Shown here: piece after piece, positions 17,431 through 25,316 of the stretch | Layout: each line of letters opens with the position of its first letter | How positions within the stretch are numbered: position 1 is the stretch's first letter | NCBI RefSeq assembly: GCF_031846165.1 | Contig: NZ_JAVRIE010000003.1 | Span: 248,001 to 312,000 of the forward strand | Length of the DNA stretch: 64,000 nt | Reading direction: 5' to 3' | DNA from: Glaciecola blandensis | GTDB taxonomy: Bacteria > Pseudomonadota > Gammaproteobacteria > Enterobacterales > Alteromonadaceae | Program-made: the position numbers and the translations under genes | Notes under the pieces: generated by a model | Told to the model about the DNA's origin: nothing | Seen by the model: only the letters and a program-made list of their open reading frames with translations | Database searches by the model: none

Positions 17431-18564
17431 TTAGATATCGACTTCACACAAATATACCTGAGTTCTGCACTGATCTGCACTGGAGTAATAAGTGATAAAC
17501 AACTTATTTTCTGCCGAAGTGATTCCGGGATATCCGTTGTCTCCTGCACTTGGCAAAGGTAATGTAAAGTCGAGTTGCTGGGTGTTTATATTCAATATGA
17601 ATAAACCCGTTTTTAAACTACCCTCAACATACGCATCTCTTTCAACGTCGCTCCCAAAATACTGCAACAAACTCTTGTGAGCTTCGGTCAACGGCGTTAA
17701 TACAGAATGCTCATAGCGAGCAGCAACTAAAACTCGATTTTGATCTAATAGGTACAAGCAGGGGCTAGCAAGATAAACGGATAGTGCTTGCCATTCCCAC
17801 TTCGCTATCGTGCCTTCTTCGTTAATGTCACTCATGCCAAGTTGAGTCGTAAAGCTATCAGCATCTCTGCGCGTAATCGCAAGCACCTTATTGTTGGGTA
17901 AAAAAATTAAATCGCTCTCATTGGGATAAGCCAATCCATGCTCTTCCAATGAGAGCACTGGAGGTGTGAGGTGTTTGAAAACTTCCAAACCTTCACCTTG
18001 ATAGAGAAACAGGCTGTTTTCGCTGCGTTTGTAGGCAAGGCTGTAAGCTATATTTTTATACCACCTTGTTCGCCAACACCAATGATAAGGCTCAGCAAAA
18101 CGCCCTTTATATTTCCAATTTAGACCAACTACCATGTCTTGTGCCTGGTCTATCGAGTGATAATTACCTGCGTCAACGAGGCACTCCCAAAAGACATTTT
18201 CACTGATATGGTGAACAGACTCTTGTTGCTGTATTTCGTTCTTTTCGGTATTCGCACAAACAGTGCTGTGTAAATACCTCTTCGCATAAGCACTCACGTA
18301 ACGAAGCTTTCCATTAACCACGTGAATTCGAGGGTCTCGTAAGTCTGTATTAGCGAGCGAAAACACATACTCATCAAGGAGTTTGCCCGACAGTGTTCGC
18401 TTTTGTAAAACGATCATACCCTCTTTGCTGTGATGATCACTTCCACGCCTAAAACAAAGCAAAAGCATGTTATTTACGCACTGCAAATCAGTAAACGCAT
18501 CATGAGTATTGGCGTTAAAAATTTTTTGCAGGGAAATTAAATTAAATTTCTTCATTTTACTCAT
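17431..18564 (-). CDS. Cytoplasmic beta-propeller protein, sialidase-fold-like
   Basis: This 377-residue protein has no signal peptide or membrane segment. Repeated blades such as 'MLLLCFRRGSDHHSKEGMIVLQKRTLSG', 'DLRDPRIHVVNGKLRYVSAYAKRY', 'NESDLIFLPNNKVLAITRRDADSFTTQLGMSD' and 'GDNGYPGITSAENKLFITYYSSADQC' recall the sialidase superfamily, including RR/RDPR arginines that could bind a carboxylate. No Asp-box repeats (SxDxGxTW) were seen, so a hydrolase activity is uncertain. The start may be the first ATG or the internal ATG at 18555. It lies directly beside the flagellin genes, whose glycan is expected to contain sialic-acid-like sugars. This association is suggestive only. Confidence 0.5.
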   Translation of the reverse strand: MSKMKKFNLISLQKIFNANTHDAFTDLQCVNNMLLLCFRRGSDHHSKEGMIVLQKRTLSGKLLDEYVFSLANTDLRDPRIHVVNGKLRYVSAYAKRYLHSTVCANTEKNEIQQQESVHHISENVFWECLVDAGNYHSIDQAQDMVVGLNWKYKGRFAEPYHWCWRTRWYKNIAYSLAYKRSENSLFLYQGEGLEVFKHLTPPVLSLEEHGLAYPNESDLIFLPNNKVLAITRRDADSFTTQLGMSDINEEGTIAKWEWQALSVYLASPCLYLLDQNRVLVAARYEHSVLTPLTEAHKSLLQYFGSDVERDAYVEGSLKTGLFILNINTQQLDFTLPLPSAGDNGYPGITSAENKLFITYYSSADQCRTQVYLCEVDI

Positions 18565-18602
18565 TGTTTTATATCAGTTTTTCTATGCTTTTGATAAATA
18601 GG

Positions 18603-18620
18603 GCGGCAATTTTTTGCCGC
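18603..18620. repeat. Perfect hairpin between divergent genes
   Basis: GCGGCAA-TTTT-TTGCCGC is a seven-base perfect stem between the start of the sialidase-like gene and the flagellin 1 promoter. There is no T run, so it is unlikely to be a terminator. It might be an operator or leader hairpin. Confidence 0.4.
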
Positions 18621-18647
18621 TAATAGCAAAAAAAAGCAATATTTAGT

Positions 18648-18674
18648 TAAAGGGAATTTGTCGCTTGTCGATAA
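18648..18674 (+). promoter_or_regulatory. Sigma28 promoter of flagellin 1
   Basis: TAAA (18648-18651), a 15-base spacer and GTCGATAA (18667-18674) match the flagellar sigma28 consensus TAAA-N15-GCCGATAA with one mismatch. It implies a 5' leader of roughly 120 bases. Confidence 0.85.
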
Positions 18675-18746
18675 ACATTTACGAGAGAGCCAGTACATTA
18701 ACTTATCACTAGTATAGTTATTGTTCTACAAGTTGTTATTAAACCA

Positions 18747-18780
18747 CCGGAGTCACGTCCGGCGACCAGCATGCCGCTGG
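18747..18780 (+). promoter_or_regulatory. Tandem hairpins in flagellin 1 leader
   Basis: Two short stems lie in a row just before the ribosome-binding site: CCGGA…TCCGG (18747-18762) and CCAGC…GCTGG (18766-18780). They could stabilise the mRNA or control translation. A role is inferred from position only. Confidence 0.45.
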
Positions 18781-18802
18781 ACTGAGAGTGTAGGAGAGAC
18801 TT

Positions 18803-19642
18803 ATGTCCTTGTTCGTAAATACAAACCAATCGGCGTTGAACGCTCAACGTCAATTAATGAATTCATCTAGCAGTTTGAATACTTCATTCGAACGCTTATC
18901 TTCGGGCTTCCGTATTAACCGTGCATCTGATGATGCTGCGGGTTTGCAAATATCGGACCGCATGACAACCCAAATCAATGGCTTAAACCAAGCTGTACGT
19001 AACGCTAATGATGCTATTTCATTAACGCAAACTGCAGAAGGTGCGCTGTCTGAGACTACAAACTCATTACAAAGAATTCGCCAATTAGCAGTTCAATCAC
19101 AGAATGGTATTAACTCTTCTGCTGACCGTCTTGCCCTTCAAAAAGAAGTATCAGCGCTTAAAACTGAAATTTCTAGAATCGCAACTGATACCCAGTTTAA
19201 CAAAGTCGATTTGTTAACTAACAACTTCTCAGCGGCATTCTTAGTCGGTGCAAACAGCGGACAAACTATCTCTGTAAACCTTTCAGGTCCTAATCTACAG
19301 GGTATTGATGGTTTCTCAGCGACTGGTTTGAACATTGGCGACCTTTCTGTTGCAACTTTCGCGGGTGCTTCTGCAGCCCTTGTTGCAATTGATAATGCAA
19401 TCTCAGCTGTGGGTGGCGTAAGAGCCGATCTCGGTGCATTAACTAACCGTTTCCAGTCAACAATTCGTAACCTGACTAACATCTCTGAAAACGTATCTGG
19501 AGCGAGAGCGCAGATCCGTGATACAGATTTCGCGTCAGAGACAGCAGAGTTGACTCGTAACCAGATTATTCAGCAGGCAAGCACAACCATACTATCACAG
19601 GCTAATCAGCGTCCTCAGGCCGCTCTTCAGCTTCTTGGTTAA
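18803..19642 (+). CDS. Flagellin 1
   Basis: Filament subunit of 279 residues. The N-terminal D0/D1 signature is 'LFVNTNQSALNAQRQLMNSSSSLNTSFERLSSGFRINRASDDAAGLQISDRMTTQINGL'. The C-terminal one is 'ARAQIRDTDFASETAELTRNQIIQQASTTILSQANQRPQAALQLLG'. The middle (about 150-200) is short and Ser/Thr-rich, so D2/D3 are essentially absent, and this region or the nearby D1 loops are the likely O-glycosylation sites. It is most like flagellin 4 in the window, sharing 'FSATGL' and 'AISAVGGVRADLGAL'. Transcription should come from the sigma28 promoter at 18648. A GGAGAG ribosome-binding site precedes the ATG. Confidence 0.96.
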   Translation: MSLFVNTNQSALNAQRQLMNSSSSLNTSFERLSSGFRINRASDDAAGLQISDRMTTQINGLNQAVRNANDAISLTQTAEGALSETTNSLQRIRQLAVQSQNGINSSADRLALQKEVSALKTEISRIATDTQFNKVDLLTNNFSAAFLVGANSGQTISVNLSGPNLQGIDGFSATGLNIGDLSVATFAGASAALVAIDNAISAVGGVRADLGALTNRFQSTIRNLTNISENVSGARAQIRDTDFASETAELTRNQIIQQASTTILSQANQRPQAALQLLG

Positions 19643-19654
19643 GCCTAACTGACC

Positions 19655-19712
19655 CTACTGTTTGGGGAATGAAGCCAGGAGGTAGTATCTAGCGTCACCA
19701 TCCAAACAGCAG
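19655..19712 (+). ncRNA. 3' stem-loop with GCCAGG loop after flagellin 1
   Basis: The arms 19655-19665 and 19702-19712 pair as CT-CTGTTTGG / CCAAACAG-AG with a single mismatch. The apical region contains AATGAAGCCAGG (19668-19679), part of GCCAGGAGGTAGT (19674-19686). Related stem-loops follow flagellins 2 and 3. It lies in the expected 3' UTR. Function is unknown; the GGA motifs would suit CsrA binding (inference). Confidence 0.5.
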
Positions 19713-19746
19713 AGAGTCCGCTCACTCTCGACACACCAGAGCGAAT

Positions 19747-19765
19747 GGCCAGGCATTGCCTGGCC
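19747..19765 (+). terminator. Hairpin downstream of flagellin 1
   Basis: GGCCAGGCA-T-TGCCTGGCC is a near-perfect palindrome about 105 bp after the flagellin 1 stop. No T tract follows, so it is a weak terminator or a 3' end stabiliser. Upstream, GAGAGT…ACTCTC (about 19712-19729) forms another small stem. Confidence 0.45.
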
Positions 19766-19849
19766 GCTTATTTAGCTAATAAATACAATGGCTTAATAAG
19801 ATTTGGTTTTTCCCTTCAAAAATAATTTCAATTTATTTAGTTTAATCAC

Positions 19850-19877
19850 TAAAGGTTTTTGCGTATCTGCACGATAA
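19850..19877 (+). promoter_or_regulatory. Weak sigma28-like promoter of flagellin 2
   Basis: TAAA (19850-19853) is followed after a 16-base spacer by CACGATAA (19870-19877). This is two mismatches and one extra base from the consensus. If used, it leaves a leader of about 180 bases, in which I see no gene. Confidence 0.45.
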
Positions 19878-20066
19878 GTATTTCAAGCACGGAGATAAAA
19901 ACAATAAATACTCTGTACAGCGATGTTGAGACAAATGCCAAAGAGCGTTCGCCAACACAATCGACACATAATAAAAGCAATAGTCGACGCTGAAAAATAC
20001 GATGAATGACGAGTAGCACCCAAAGAGGTTCGCCGATGTTCATTAAAAATCGTTAGGAGAAAAATC

Positions 20067-20894
20067 GTGAGTTTATTCGTCAATACGAATGTGTCTTCGT
20101 TAGAAGCACAGCGCCAGATTTTTACTGCGTCAACGCGACTAGATACCGCATTTGAACGCTTATCTTCTGGTTTTCGGATCAACAGTTCAAAAGATGATGC
20201 TGCAGGTTTGCAAATTAGTGACCGCATCTCAACGCAAGTGAACGGATTGAACCAAGCTGTACGCAATGCTAACGACGGTATTTCACTTGCTCAAACCGCT
20301 GAAGGTGCAATGCAAGAGATTACCAACGCATTGCAACGTATTCGAGTACTAGCGATCCAATCTCAAAATGGGATTAATTCCTCCAACGATAGAGTGTCAT
20401 TACAAAAAGAAGTGTCTGCACTGAAATCGGAAATCGATAGAATTTCATCGACGACTCAATTTGCTGGCGTAGACATTTTAAACGGCAACTTTTCGTCCAT
20501 ATTTTTAATCGGCGCGAATTCAGGGCAATACATTGCCATCAATTTGTCTCGACCTGGTGGATTCGGCACACAAGGGCTGTTTGGCAGCAATGAAGTGTCG
20601 GTCAGTGATGCGGCGCAAGCCTCTGCAACACTTGGTTTTATGGATAGTGCAATTTCGATTATAGATGCCAAGCGCGCCGATTTAGGAGCATTGCAAAATC
20701 GCTTTCAATCTAGCGTACGCAATTTGGCAAATGTGGTTGAGAACGCCTCGCAAGCTAGGTCTCGTGTTCGAGACACAGATTTTGCGGAAGAAACGGCTGA
20801 ATTGACGCGGTGGCAGATAACGCAACAAGCCAGTGTTACCGTGTTAGGGCAGGCAAATCAGCGGCCGCAGCAAGCCCTGCAGTTATTGCAGTAG
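20067..20894 (+). CDS. Flagellin 2
   Basis: Filament subunit of 275 residues starting at GTG 20067, placed by a TTAGGAGA ribosome-binding site. It shows 'LFVNTNVSSLEAQRQIFTASTRLDTAFERLSSGFRINSSKDDAAGLQISDRIST' and ends 'VRDTDFAEETAELTRWQITQQASVTVLGQANQRPQQALQLLQ'. It departs from the other flagellins at several conserved positions (LEAQRQIFTASTRL; WQITQQASVTV), so it is the most diverged of the four main copies and may be a minor subunit. Its centre resembles flagellin 3 (GFGT-GLFGS). The GTG start and weak promoter also point to low expression. Confidence 0.93.
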   Translation: MSLFVNTNVSSLEAQRQIFTASTRLDTAFERLSSGFRINSSKDDAAGLQISDRISTQVNGLNQAVRNANDGISLAQTAEGAMQEITNALQRIRVLAIQSQNGINSSNDRVSLQKEVSALKSEIDRISSTTQFAGVDILNGNFSSIFLIGANSGQYIAINLSRPGGFGTQGLFGSNEVSVSDAAQASATLGFMDSAISIIDAKRADLGALQNRFQSSVRNLANVVENASQARSRVRDTDFAEETAELTRWQITQQASVTVLGQANQRPQQALQLLQ

Positions 20895-21020
20895 CGAAAA
20901 GCGGATAGCGCTAGGCTGTCAACAAAATGAAAATAATTTTTAGGAAGTTATATCACACTCGTGAGGGATGAGTGTGGGTGAAAAACACTGATATGCCGCC
21001 CCAGGATGAATTGGGGAACT

Positions 21021-21093
21021 GCTGACTGACAGGAACGATGCCAGGAGGTAGTGAGAGGTATAGAGGTCTGGACCACCATACCTGTCTGTCAGC
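21021..21093 (+). ncRNA. 3' stem-loop with GCCAGG loop after flagellin 2
   Basis: Arms 21021-21033 and 21081-21093 pair over 13 bases with one mismatch (GCTGACTGACAGG / CCTGTCTGTCAGC). The loop holds GCCAGGAGGTAGT (21040-21052), identical over 13 bases to the element after flagellin 1, plus a closing ACCACCAT. A small hairpin AGAGC…GCTCT follows at about 21095-21108. This is likely a structured 3' UTR or processed RNA with no known name. Confidence 0.52.
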
Positions 21094-21280
21094 AAGAGCT
21101 TTCGCTCTGTTACAGCAATTGCTTCATCCGGCGAGTGACTGCTAGATGACAATAAGTCAGTCCATGACTTGACTAGATTAAAGCACTAAGTGTGCCAAAA
21201 ATTAATTTTGCGCAAAAAATAATAATAAAAAGCGCTGTTGTTTTATTTTAATAATTATCGAAAATCGTTAGGAGATTATC

Positions 21281-22111
21281 ATGAGTTTATTCGTCAATAC
21301 TAATGTGTCAGCTATTAATGCCCAAAGGCAGTTAATCAACACTTCATCAAGTTTAAATACATCTTTTGAGCGTTTGTCTTCGGGCTTCCGAATCAATAGC
21401 GCGAAAGATGACGCGGCAGGCCTGCAAATTTCAGACCGCATGACCTCGCAAATACAAGGTTTAGACCAAGCCGTCCGTAATGCCAATGATGGTATTTCTC
21501 TTGCTCAAACAGTAGAGGGCGCATTGCAAGAAACGACTAATGCCTTGCAGCGAATTCGCGTTCTAGCGATTCAATCACAGAACGGTATCAACGATCCGTC
21601 TGACCGATTAGCGCTTCAAAAAGAAGTATCAGCACTTAAGTTTGAAATGAGCCGAGTGGCAACGACGACACAGTTCGCCGGTGTGAACGTACTTTCTGGT
21701 AGCTTTTCTTCTGCATTTTTAGTTGGAGCGAACGCTGGCCAAACTATAAACGTGAATATTTCAAGAGTGAATGGTTTTGGTACTTTAGGTTTATTCGGTA
21801 GTGCTTCATTAAGTGTTGCTACCCCTGGACAAGCATCGGCAGCATTAGCACAAATCGATAGAGCAATTGAAATTGTCGATGACAAGCGTGCGGACTTGGG
21901 AGCAATACAGAACCGTTTTCAGTCTACAATCAGAAACTTAGCTAATATTTCAGAAAATGTTTCGTCAGCAAGATCTCGTATCAGAGACACTGACTTTGCA
22001 AAGGAAACAGCCGAGCTAACTCGCTCGCAGATTATACAGCAGGCTAGTACAACTATTTTGGGGCAAGCAAATCAGCGTCCTCAAGCTGCATTGAGCTTAC
22101 TGCAGGGTTAA
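21281..22111 (+). CDS. Flagellin 3
   Basis: Filament subunit of 276 residues with 'LFVNTNVSAINAQRQLINTSSSLNTSFERLSSGFRINSAKDDAAGLQISDRMTSQIQGLDQAVRNANDGISLAQTVEGALQETTNALQRIRVLAIQSQNGIN' and the C-terminal 'IRDTDFAKETAELTRSQIIQQASTTILGQANQRPQAALSLLQG'. Its leader shares AAATCGTTAGGAGA with flagellin 2, and the centres are alike, indicating tandem duplication. I found no convincing sigma28 or sigma54 promoter in the 387 bp upstream, unlike flagellins 1, 4 and 5. Only scattered AT-rich sequence and the flagellin 2 3' stem-loop lie there. Confidence 0.95.
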   Translation: MSLFVNTNVSAINAQRQLINTSSSLNTSFERLSSGFRINSAKDDAAGLQISDRMTSQIQGLDQAVRNANDGISLAQTVEGALQETTNALQRIRVLAIQSQNGINDPSDRLALQKEVSALKFEMSRVATTTQFAGVNVLSGSFSSAFLVGANAGQTINVNISRVNGFGTLGLFGSASLSVATPGQASAALAQIDRAIEIVDDKRADLGAIQNRFQSTIRNLANISENVSSARSRIRDTDFAKETAELTRSQIIQQASTTILGQANQRPQAALSLLQG

Positions 22112-22288
22112 TAAAAAGGTAATTCCAATGTTAGAGTTATTATGTTGTTTATTATTGGTAAAGCTTGTTGTTAAGGCTGGTTTGTACTTAAGTCTGTTGA
22201 GCTAAGCGTTAAAAGCTGGAAGTAATAATACTTGGTGTGATTGTAGCGGCAACTATTCACCATGGCGGCAAAGTTTAGATGTTAGATC

Positions 22289-22325
22289 CGTCATAATGAA
22301 GCCAGGCACCGAATAAACAATGACG
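22289..22325 (+). ncRNA. 3' stem-loop with GCCAGG loop after flagellin 3
   Basis: Arms CGTCAT (22289-22294) and ATGACG (22320-22325) enclose AATGAAGCCAGG (22295-22306). This is identical over 12 bases to the loop after flagellin 1. The second half of the loop differs. It lies about 180 bp after the flagellin 3 stop. Confidence 0.42.
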
Positions 22326-22570
22326 CATGATAGACAGTGGAATAGATAGAAAAAGTATCAAGTAATCACTCATAGAAAAGGTTTTAGTGATTAGCTTGTA
22401 TAATAAATTGGAAAGCGTTGAGAGGCTCTCTATTGCCAAGGATGGCAGCCGTAAGGCGAGTCAATACGATAATCTTAAGCGCATCAACAGAGGTAAAATG
22501 TCGACCGACAGGACTGAGAGTATAGAAGTTTTGGTTGAGAGGCCAGTAACTTGTTCTACAATCCTGCAAG

Positions 22571-22644
22571 CCGACGAAACTGCTTTGCTCCAACTCCTAA
22601 CGTGAGCAAGTTGGTCGGGCCGCCCTATGGCTCGACCTTTTTTC
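22571..22644 (+). terminator. Structured RNA end with terminator after flagellin 3
   Basis: GGTCGGGCC (22613-22621) pairs with GGCTCGACC (about 22629-22637, one G-U), followed by a T tract, giving a good intrinsic terminator. Just upstream are alternative stems that overlap it: TTGCTC/GAGCAA (22585-22590, 22604-22609), CCAACT/AGTTGG (22590-22595, 22609-22614) and CCGAC/GTCGG (22571-22575, 22614-22618). The rest of the 666 bp gap between flagellin 3 and the peptidase holds no gene I can support. Confidence 0.6.
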
Positions 22645-22776
22645 CTTTCTAACCAATCATCCTGATGATTAGCTAGTAATTACCTCGGCACGAGATATTG
22701 ACACACACTTTAAAACAACAAATAACATGTTTTTTAAAGCATACCGTGTGCCAACTTTTGTAGAGTTACCTTTCTT

Positions 22777-24756
22777 TTAAATGTTTTTTTCAATAAAACG
22801 GATAGCGTTTTCTAAATAAATACGGCGACTGTTTCCGGAGGACATCCAATGATCTTCACCTTCGATTTCAATATATTGAGTATCCTTATGGCCTAACTCA
22901 ATTAAACGCTTATGCATTTTATCGGATTGAAAAGAGGGTACTACGGTGTCTTCAGAGCCATGAAGTAACAAGATAGGAGAGGTTTTTTCAGTTGCCATGA
23001 ACAGTGGTGAGTGTTTCTTTAATTCTTCTAATGCACTGCGTTCACCGATACTGTTGGTCCAATAACTAATTGTGTTTTTTTGTTGCTCCTCATGGTAGAA
23101 AATATTACTAAGCTCACTTATACCACCAAATGACACAGCACATTGATACATATCTGGTTTAGCTGTTGCTGCATACATAGCCGCATATCCACCATAACTG
23201 GCACCTACAATACAAACATGTTTAGGGTCAACAATGCCTGCAGCAATCAAGCTATCGACGCCCTCGTCTATATCGCTTTGCATGCGTTTACCCCATTCTC
23301 CATATCCAGCTTCTTTAAATGCTCGGCCAAAACCCTCAGATCCTCGAAAGTTAGGCTGAAAAACGGCGTAGCCCATTGCAGCGAAAAATTGTCTTTCCCA
23401 ACTAAATATCTTGGAGTCTCTTGATGCAGGCCCACCATGGACCAGTACGATGAGTTTGTGTTTTTTCGCTTCGTTTGCTTTTGGCAAGGTTAAGTAAGCA
23501 AATAAAGGGAGATCATCACTTGCTTTATAGGTATGTCGTCTTACTTTTTGTAATTGAGCATCCTGCGGCAAAGGGAAACCACTTCCAAGAAAGGCTAAAC
23601 TGCCTTCTTGGGTGTCATATAAGAAGTATTCCTCCGGATTTTGGTCGCCTGTAATTGAGGCTACAAATTTTGTGTTTTCCCGGTTTGATGAGTTGATATT
23701 GACTTCGGCATCAGGAAATGTGGCCACTAGGTCGGCATAGGCTTGCGCGTGCGTAACATCGAAAAAGGATGCTTCATTGTAATCTCTTTCGACGTCATAG
23801 CCTATCAATTCGGTGGTGTTGTAATCGACTAGGATATAATCGAGGTCATAGATTTGGTTTTCAGAGATAATTTTGGATTCAACCACTTTATTGCCTTCTA
23901 TACGCCCCTCCAACAGTACTCCAATATCATCATCTTTGAGGCCATAATAATAGATGGCTTTTCTGTTAGGGCTTAGCTTTATGACAGAATAATCAAACAA
24001 ACTAAGCTCTTCGCCCTCTTTAATGTATAAAGCTTCATAGTCATTAGTATTTGGCACAAGATACATGTTCATGCTTGTATCTGACCTTTTATCGTACTTT
24101 TTGTACATGACGATATCGCCTTGATCATCAACGGTAAAATCCATAATATCGGATTTACTAAACACTCTATCCCGTGAGCCATCTTCAATATTTATTTTAA
24201 AGACTGCATTCATGAGTTTCCGTTCTTTGCGTGCAGTTCTTTTTTGTTCTGAAGAGGTGGCATCAGCACCAAGCCGATAGTAGTAAGACATGATGATATG
24301 AGATGTGTCCTTCGACATCTTACTTTCGAGTTTTGGTCCGCTTACGTTGTATTTGAACTTAGCGGAATCAAACGGCCACACGACACTGCCGTCGTCTATA
24401 TCCATGATGCCCGTGCGATAGAGTGTAAAGGTTTCAAAATCACCGCCAGAATATAGCGTGCCAGAAGAGGTAAACAATAATTTCTTATCACCCACCCAAT
24501 TAATGTCGCGCATTCTGTTGTCACTTATTTTAAGCGTGCGCGGTTGTTGTTTAGGATTCACTAAGCTTTGCACAACCACTATGTATTCGTGATTAACCTC
24601 ACGCAGATAGGCAATGTGTTTGCCGTCTGGAGACAGTTGTATATCTTTTACAAAAGGCAGTCTTCCGAAAGTATCCAAATGTGGATTGGCATGCGATAAA
24701 TTCGCCAGTGAAAATAACGTGATAATGAGTAAAACAGACGTGATTAATGTTTTCAT
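22777..24756 (-). CDS. Exported S9-family prolyl oligopeptidase-like peptidase
   Basis: From ATG 24756 the product is 659 residues with a Sec signal peptide (TLITSVLLIITLFSLANLSHA). An upstream in-frame start at 24801 would bury this signal. The N-terminal part is a beta-propeller; the C-terminal alpha/beta-hydrolase domain has 'HGGPASRDSKIFSWERQFFAAMGYAVFQPNFRGSEGFGRAF'. It also has nucleophile 'IVGASYGGYAAMYA', Asp in 'LLLHGSEDTVVPSFQSD' and His in 'IEGEDHWMSSG'. Such enzymes are dipeptidyl/acylaminoacyl peptidases in the periplasm or outside. It is transcribed against the flagellins and has no evident flagellar role. Confidence 0.88.
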   Translation of the reverse strand: MKTLITSVLLIITLFSLANLSHANPHLDTFGRLPFVKDIQLSPDGKHIAYLREVNHEYIVVVQSLVNPKQQPRTLKISDNRMRDINWVGDKKLLFTSSGTLYSGGDFETFTLYRTGIMDIDDGSVVWPFDSAKFKYNVSGPKLESKMSKDTSHIIMSYYYRLGADATSSEQKRTARKERKLMNAVFKINIEDGSRDRVFSKSDIMDFTVDDQGDIVMYKKYDKRSDTSMNMYLVPNTNDYEALYIKEGEELSLFDYSVIKLSPNRKAIYYYGLKDDDIGVLLEGRIEGNKVVESKIISENQIYDLDYILVDYNTTELIGYDVERDYNEASFFDVTHAQAYADLVATFPDAEVNINSSNRENTKFVASITGDQNPEEYFLYDTQEGSLAFLGSGFPLPQDAQLQKVRRHTYKASDDLPLFAYLTLPKANEAKKHKLIVLVHGGPASRDSKIFSWERQFFAAMGYAVFQPNFRGSEGFGRAFKEAGYGEWGKRMQSDIDEGVDSLIAAGIVDPKHVCIVGASYGGYAAMYAATAKPDMYQCAVSFGGISELSNIFYHEEQQKNTISYWTNSIGERSALEELKKHSPLFMATEKTSPILLLHGSEDTVVPSFQSDKMHKRLIELGHKDTQYIEIEGEDHWMSSGNSRRIYLENAIRFIEKNI

Positions 24757-24841
24757 CTTTATTCTTACATCCTTGTAGAAATTAGCCTTAGAGCTTATCA
24801 ATATTCCCGTCTTTTGTGAACATTAGCGGGTGGCTATCTAA

Positions 24842-25147
24842 CTAATAAGCGGCGTTTTTAAAGTTACTTTTAAAATAAGCAAAGGCACGATAGCTGAGGA
24901 TAGTGGTTACAAATACAGGCAATTTTGATAACAAAAACTGTGTATCCCATTCGCCCGTAATAACACTGAATAATGCAACAAGCATAAAGATAGCGCTGAA
25001 TATTGCAAACAAACCAAATACGACCGCCCAGACCACTGATAAGTGAAACCATTGTTTCTTGTTAAGCGAGTTGCGACTCACCTTCAAGTACGAAAAAAGG
25101 CTGATACAAGCCATGATAAACACAATGATAAGGGTGATGTATTCCAT
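24842..25147 (-). CDS. Small integral membrane protein, function unknown
   Basis: This 101-residue protein has about three hydrophobic segments: 'YITLIIVFIMACISLFSYL', 'LSVVWAVVFGLFAIFSAIFMLVALFSVI' and a weaker 'LPVFVTTILSYRAFAYF'. The C-terminus is basic. I do not recognise a family. It lies upstream of the S9 peptidase on the same strand, 85 bp before that gene's start codon, and diverges from flagellin 4. Confidence 0.55.
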   Translation of the reverse strand: MEYITLIIVFIMACISLFSYLKVSRNSLNKKQWFHLSVVWAVVFGLFAIFSAIFMLVALFSVITGEWDTQFLLSKLPVFVTTILSYRAFAYFKSNFKNAAY

Positions 25148-25226
25148 TATTAGTCGCCAGATTCTGATTTAAAGTTGTTGAAAAACAATTGTTTAGTTTT
25201 TTTGTATTTTTTTTTGATTTTTTTAC

Positions 25227-25253
25227 TAAAGTTCTTCAAGTCTGCGCCGATAC
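25227..25253 (+). promoter_or_regulatory. Sigma28 promoter of flagellin 4 operon
   Basis: TAAA (25227-25230), a 15-base spacer and GCCGATA (25246-25252) match the consensus almost perfectly. It should drive flagellin 4 and, through the partial hairpin after it, flaG-fliD. Confidence 0.9.
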
Positions 25254-25316
25254 AGTTAGTCGAGGGGTAATTTAAAGTTTTTTTGGTTTCGTGTCGAGCC
25301 AGAACAACAAGAGGTA

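Noticed and set aside
19668..21093. Resemblance of the flagellin 3' elements to c-di-GMP (GEMM) riboswitches because of the GGTAG segment
   Set aside because: The P1 pairing, GNRA tetraloop/receptor arrangement and the usual conserved CAAA…CCT blocks are missing, and the element lies downstream of the gene.
22387..22605. Possible 72-residue gene on the plus strand after flagellin 3
   Set aside because: There is no ribosome-binding site or recognisable family, and its end overlaps the stem structures before the terminator. It is better explained as chance in a structured non-coding region.
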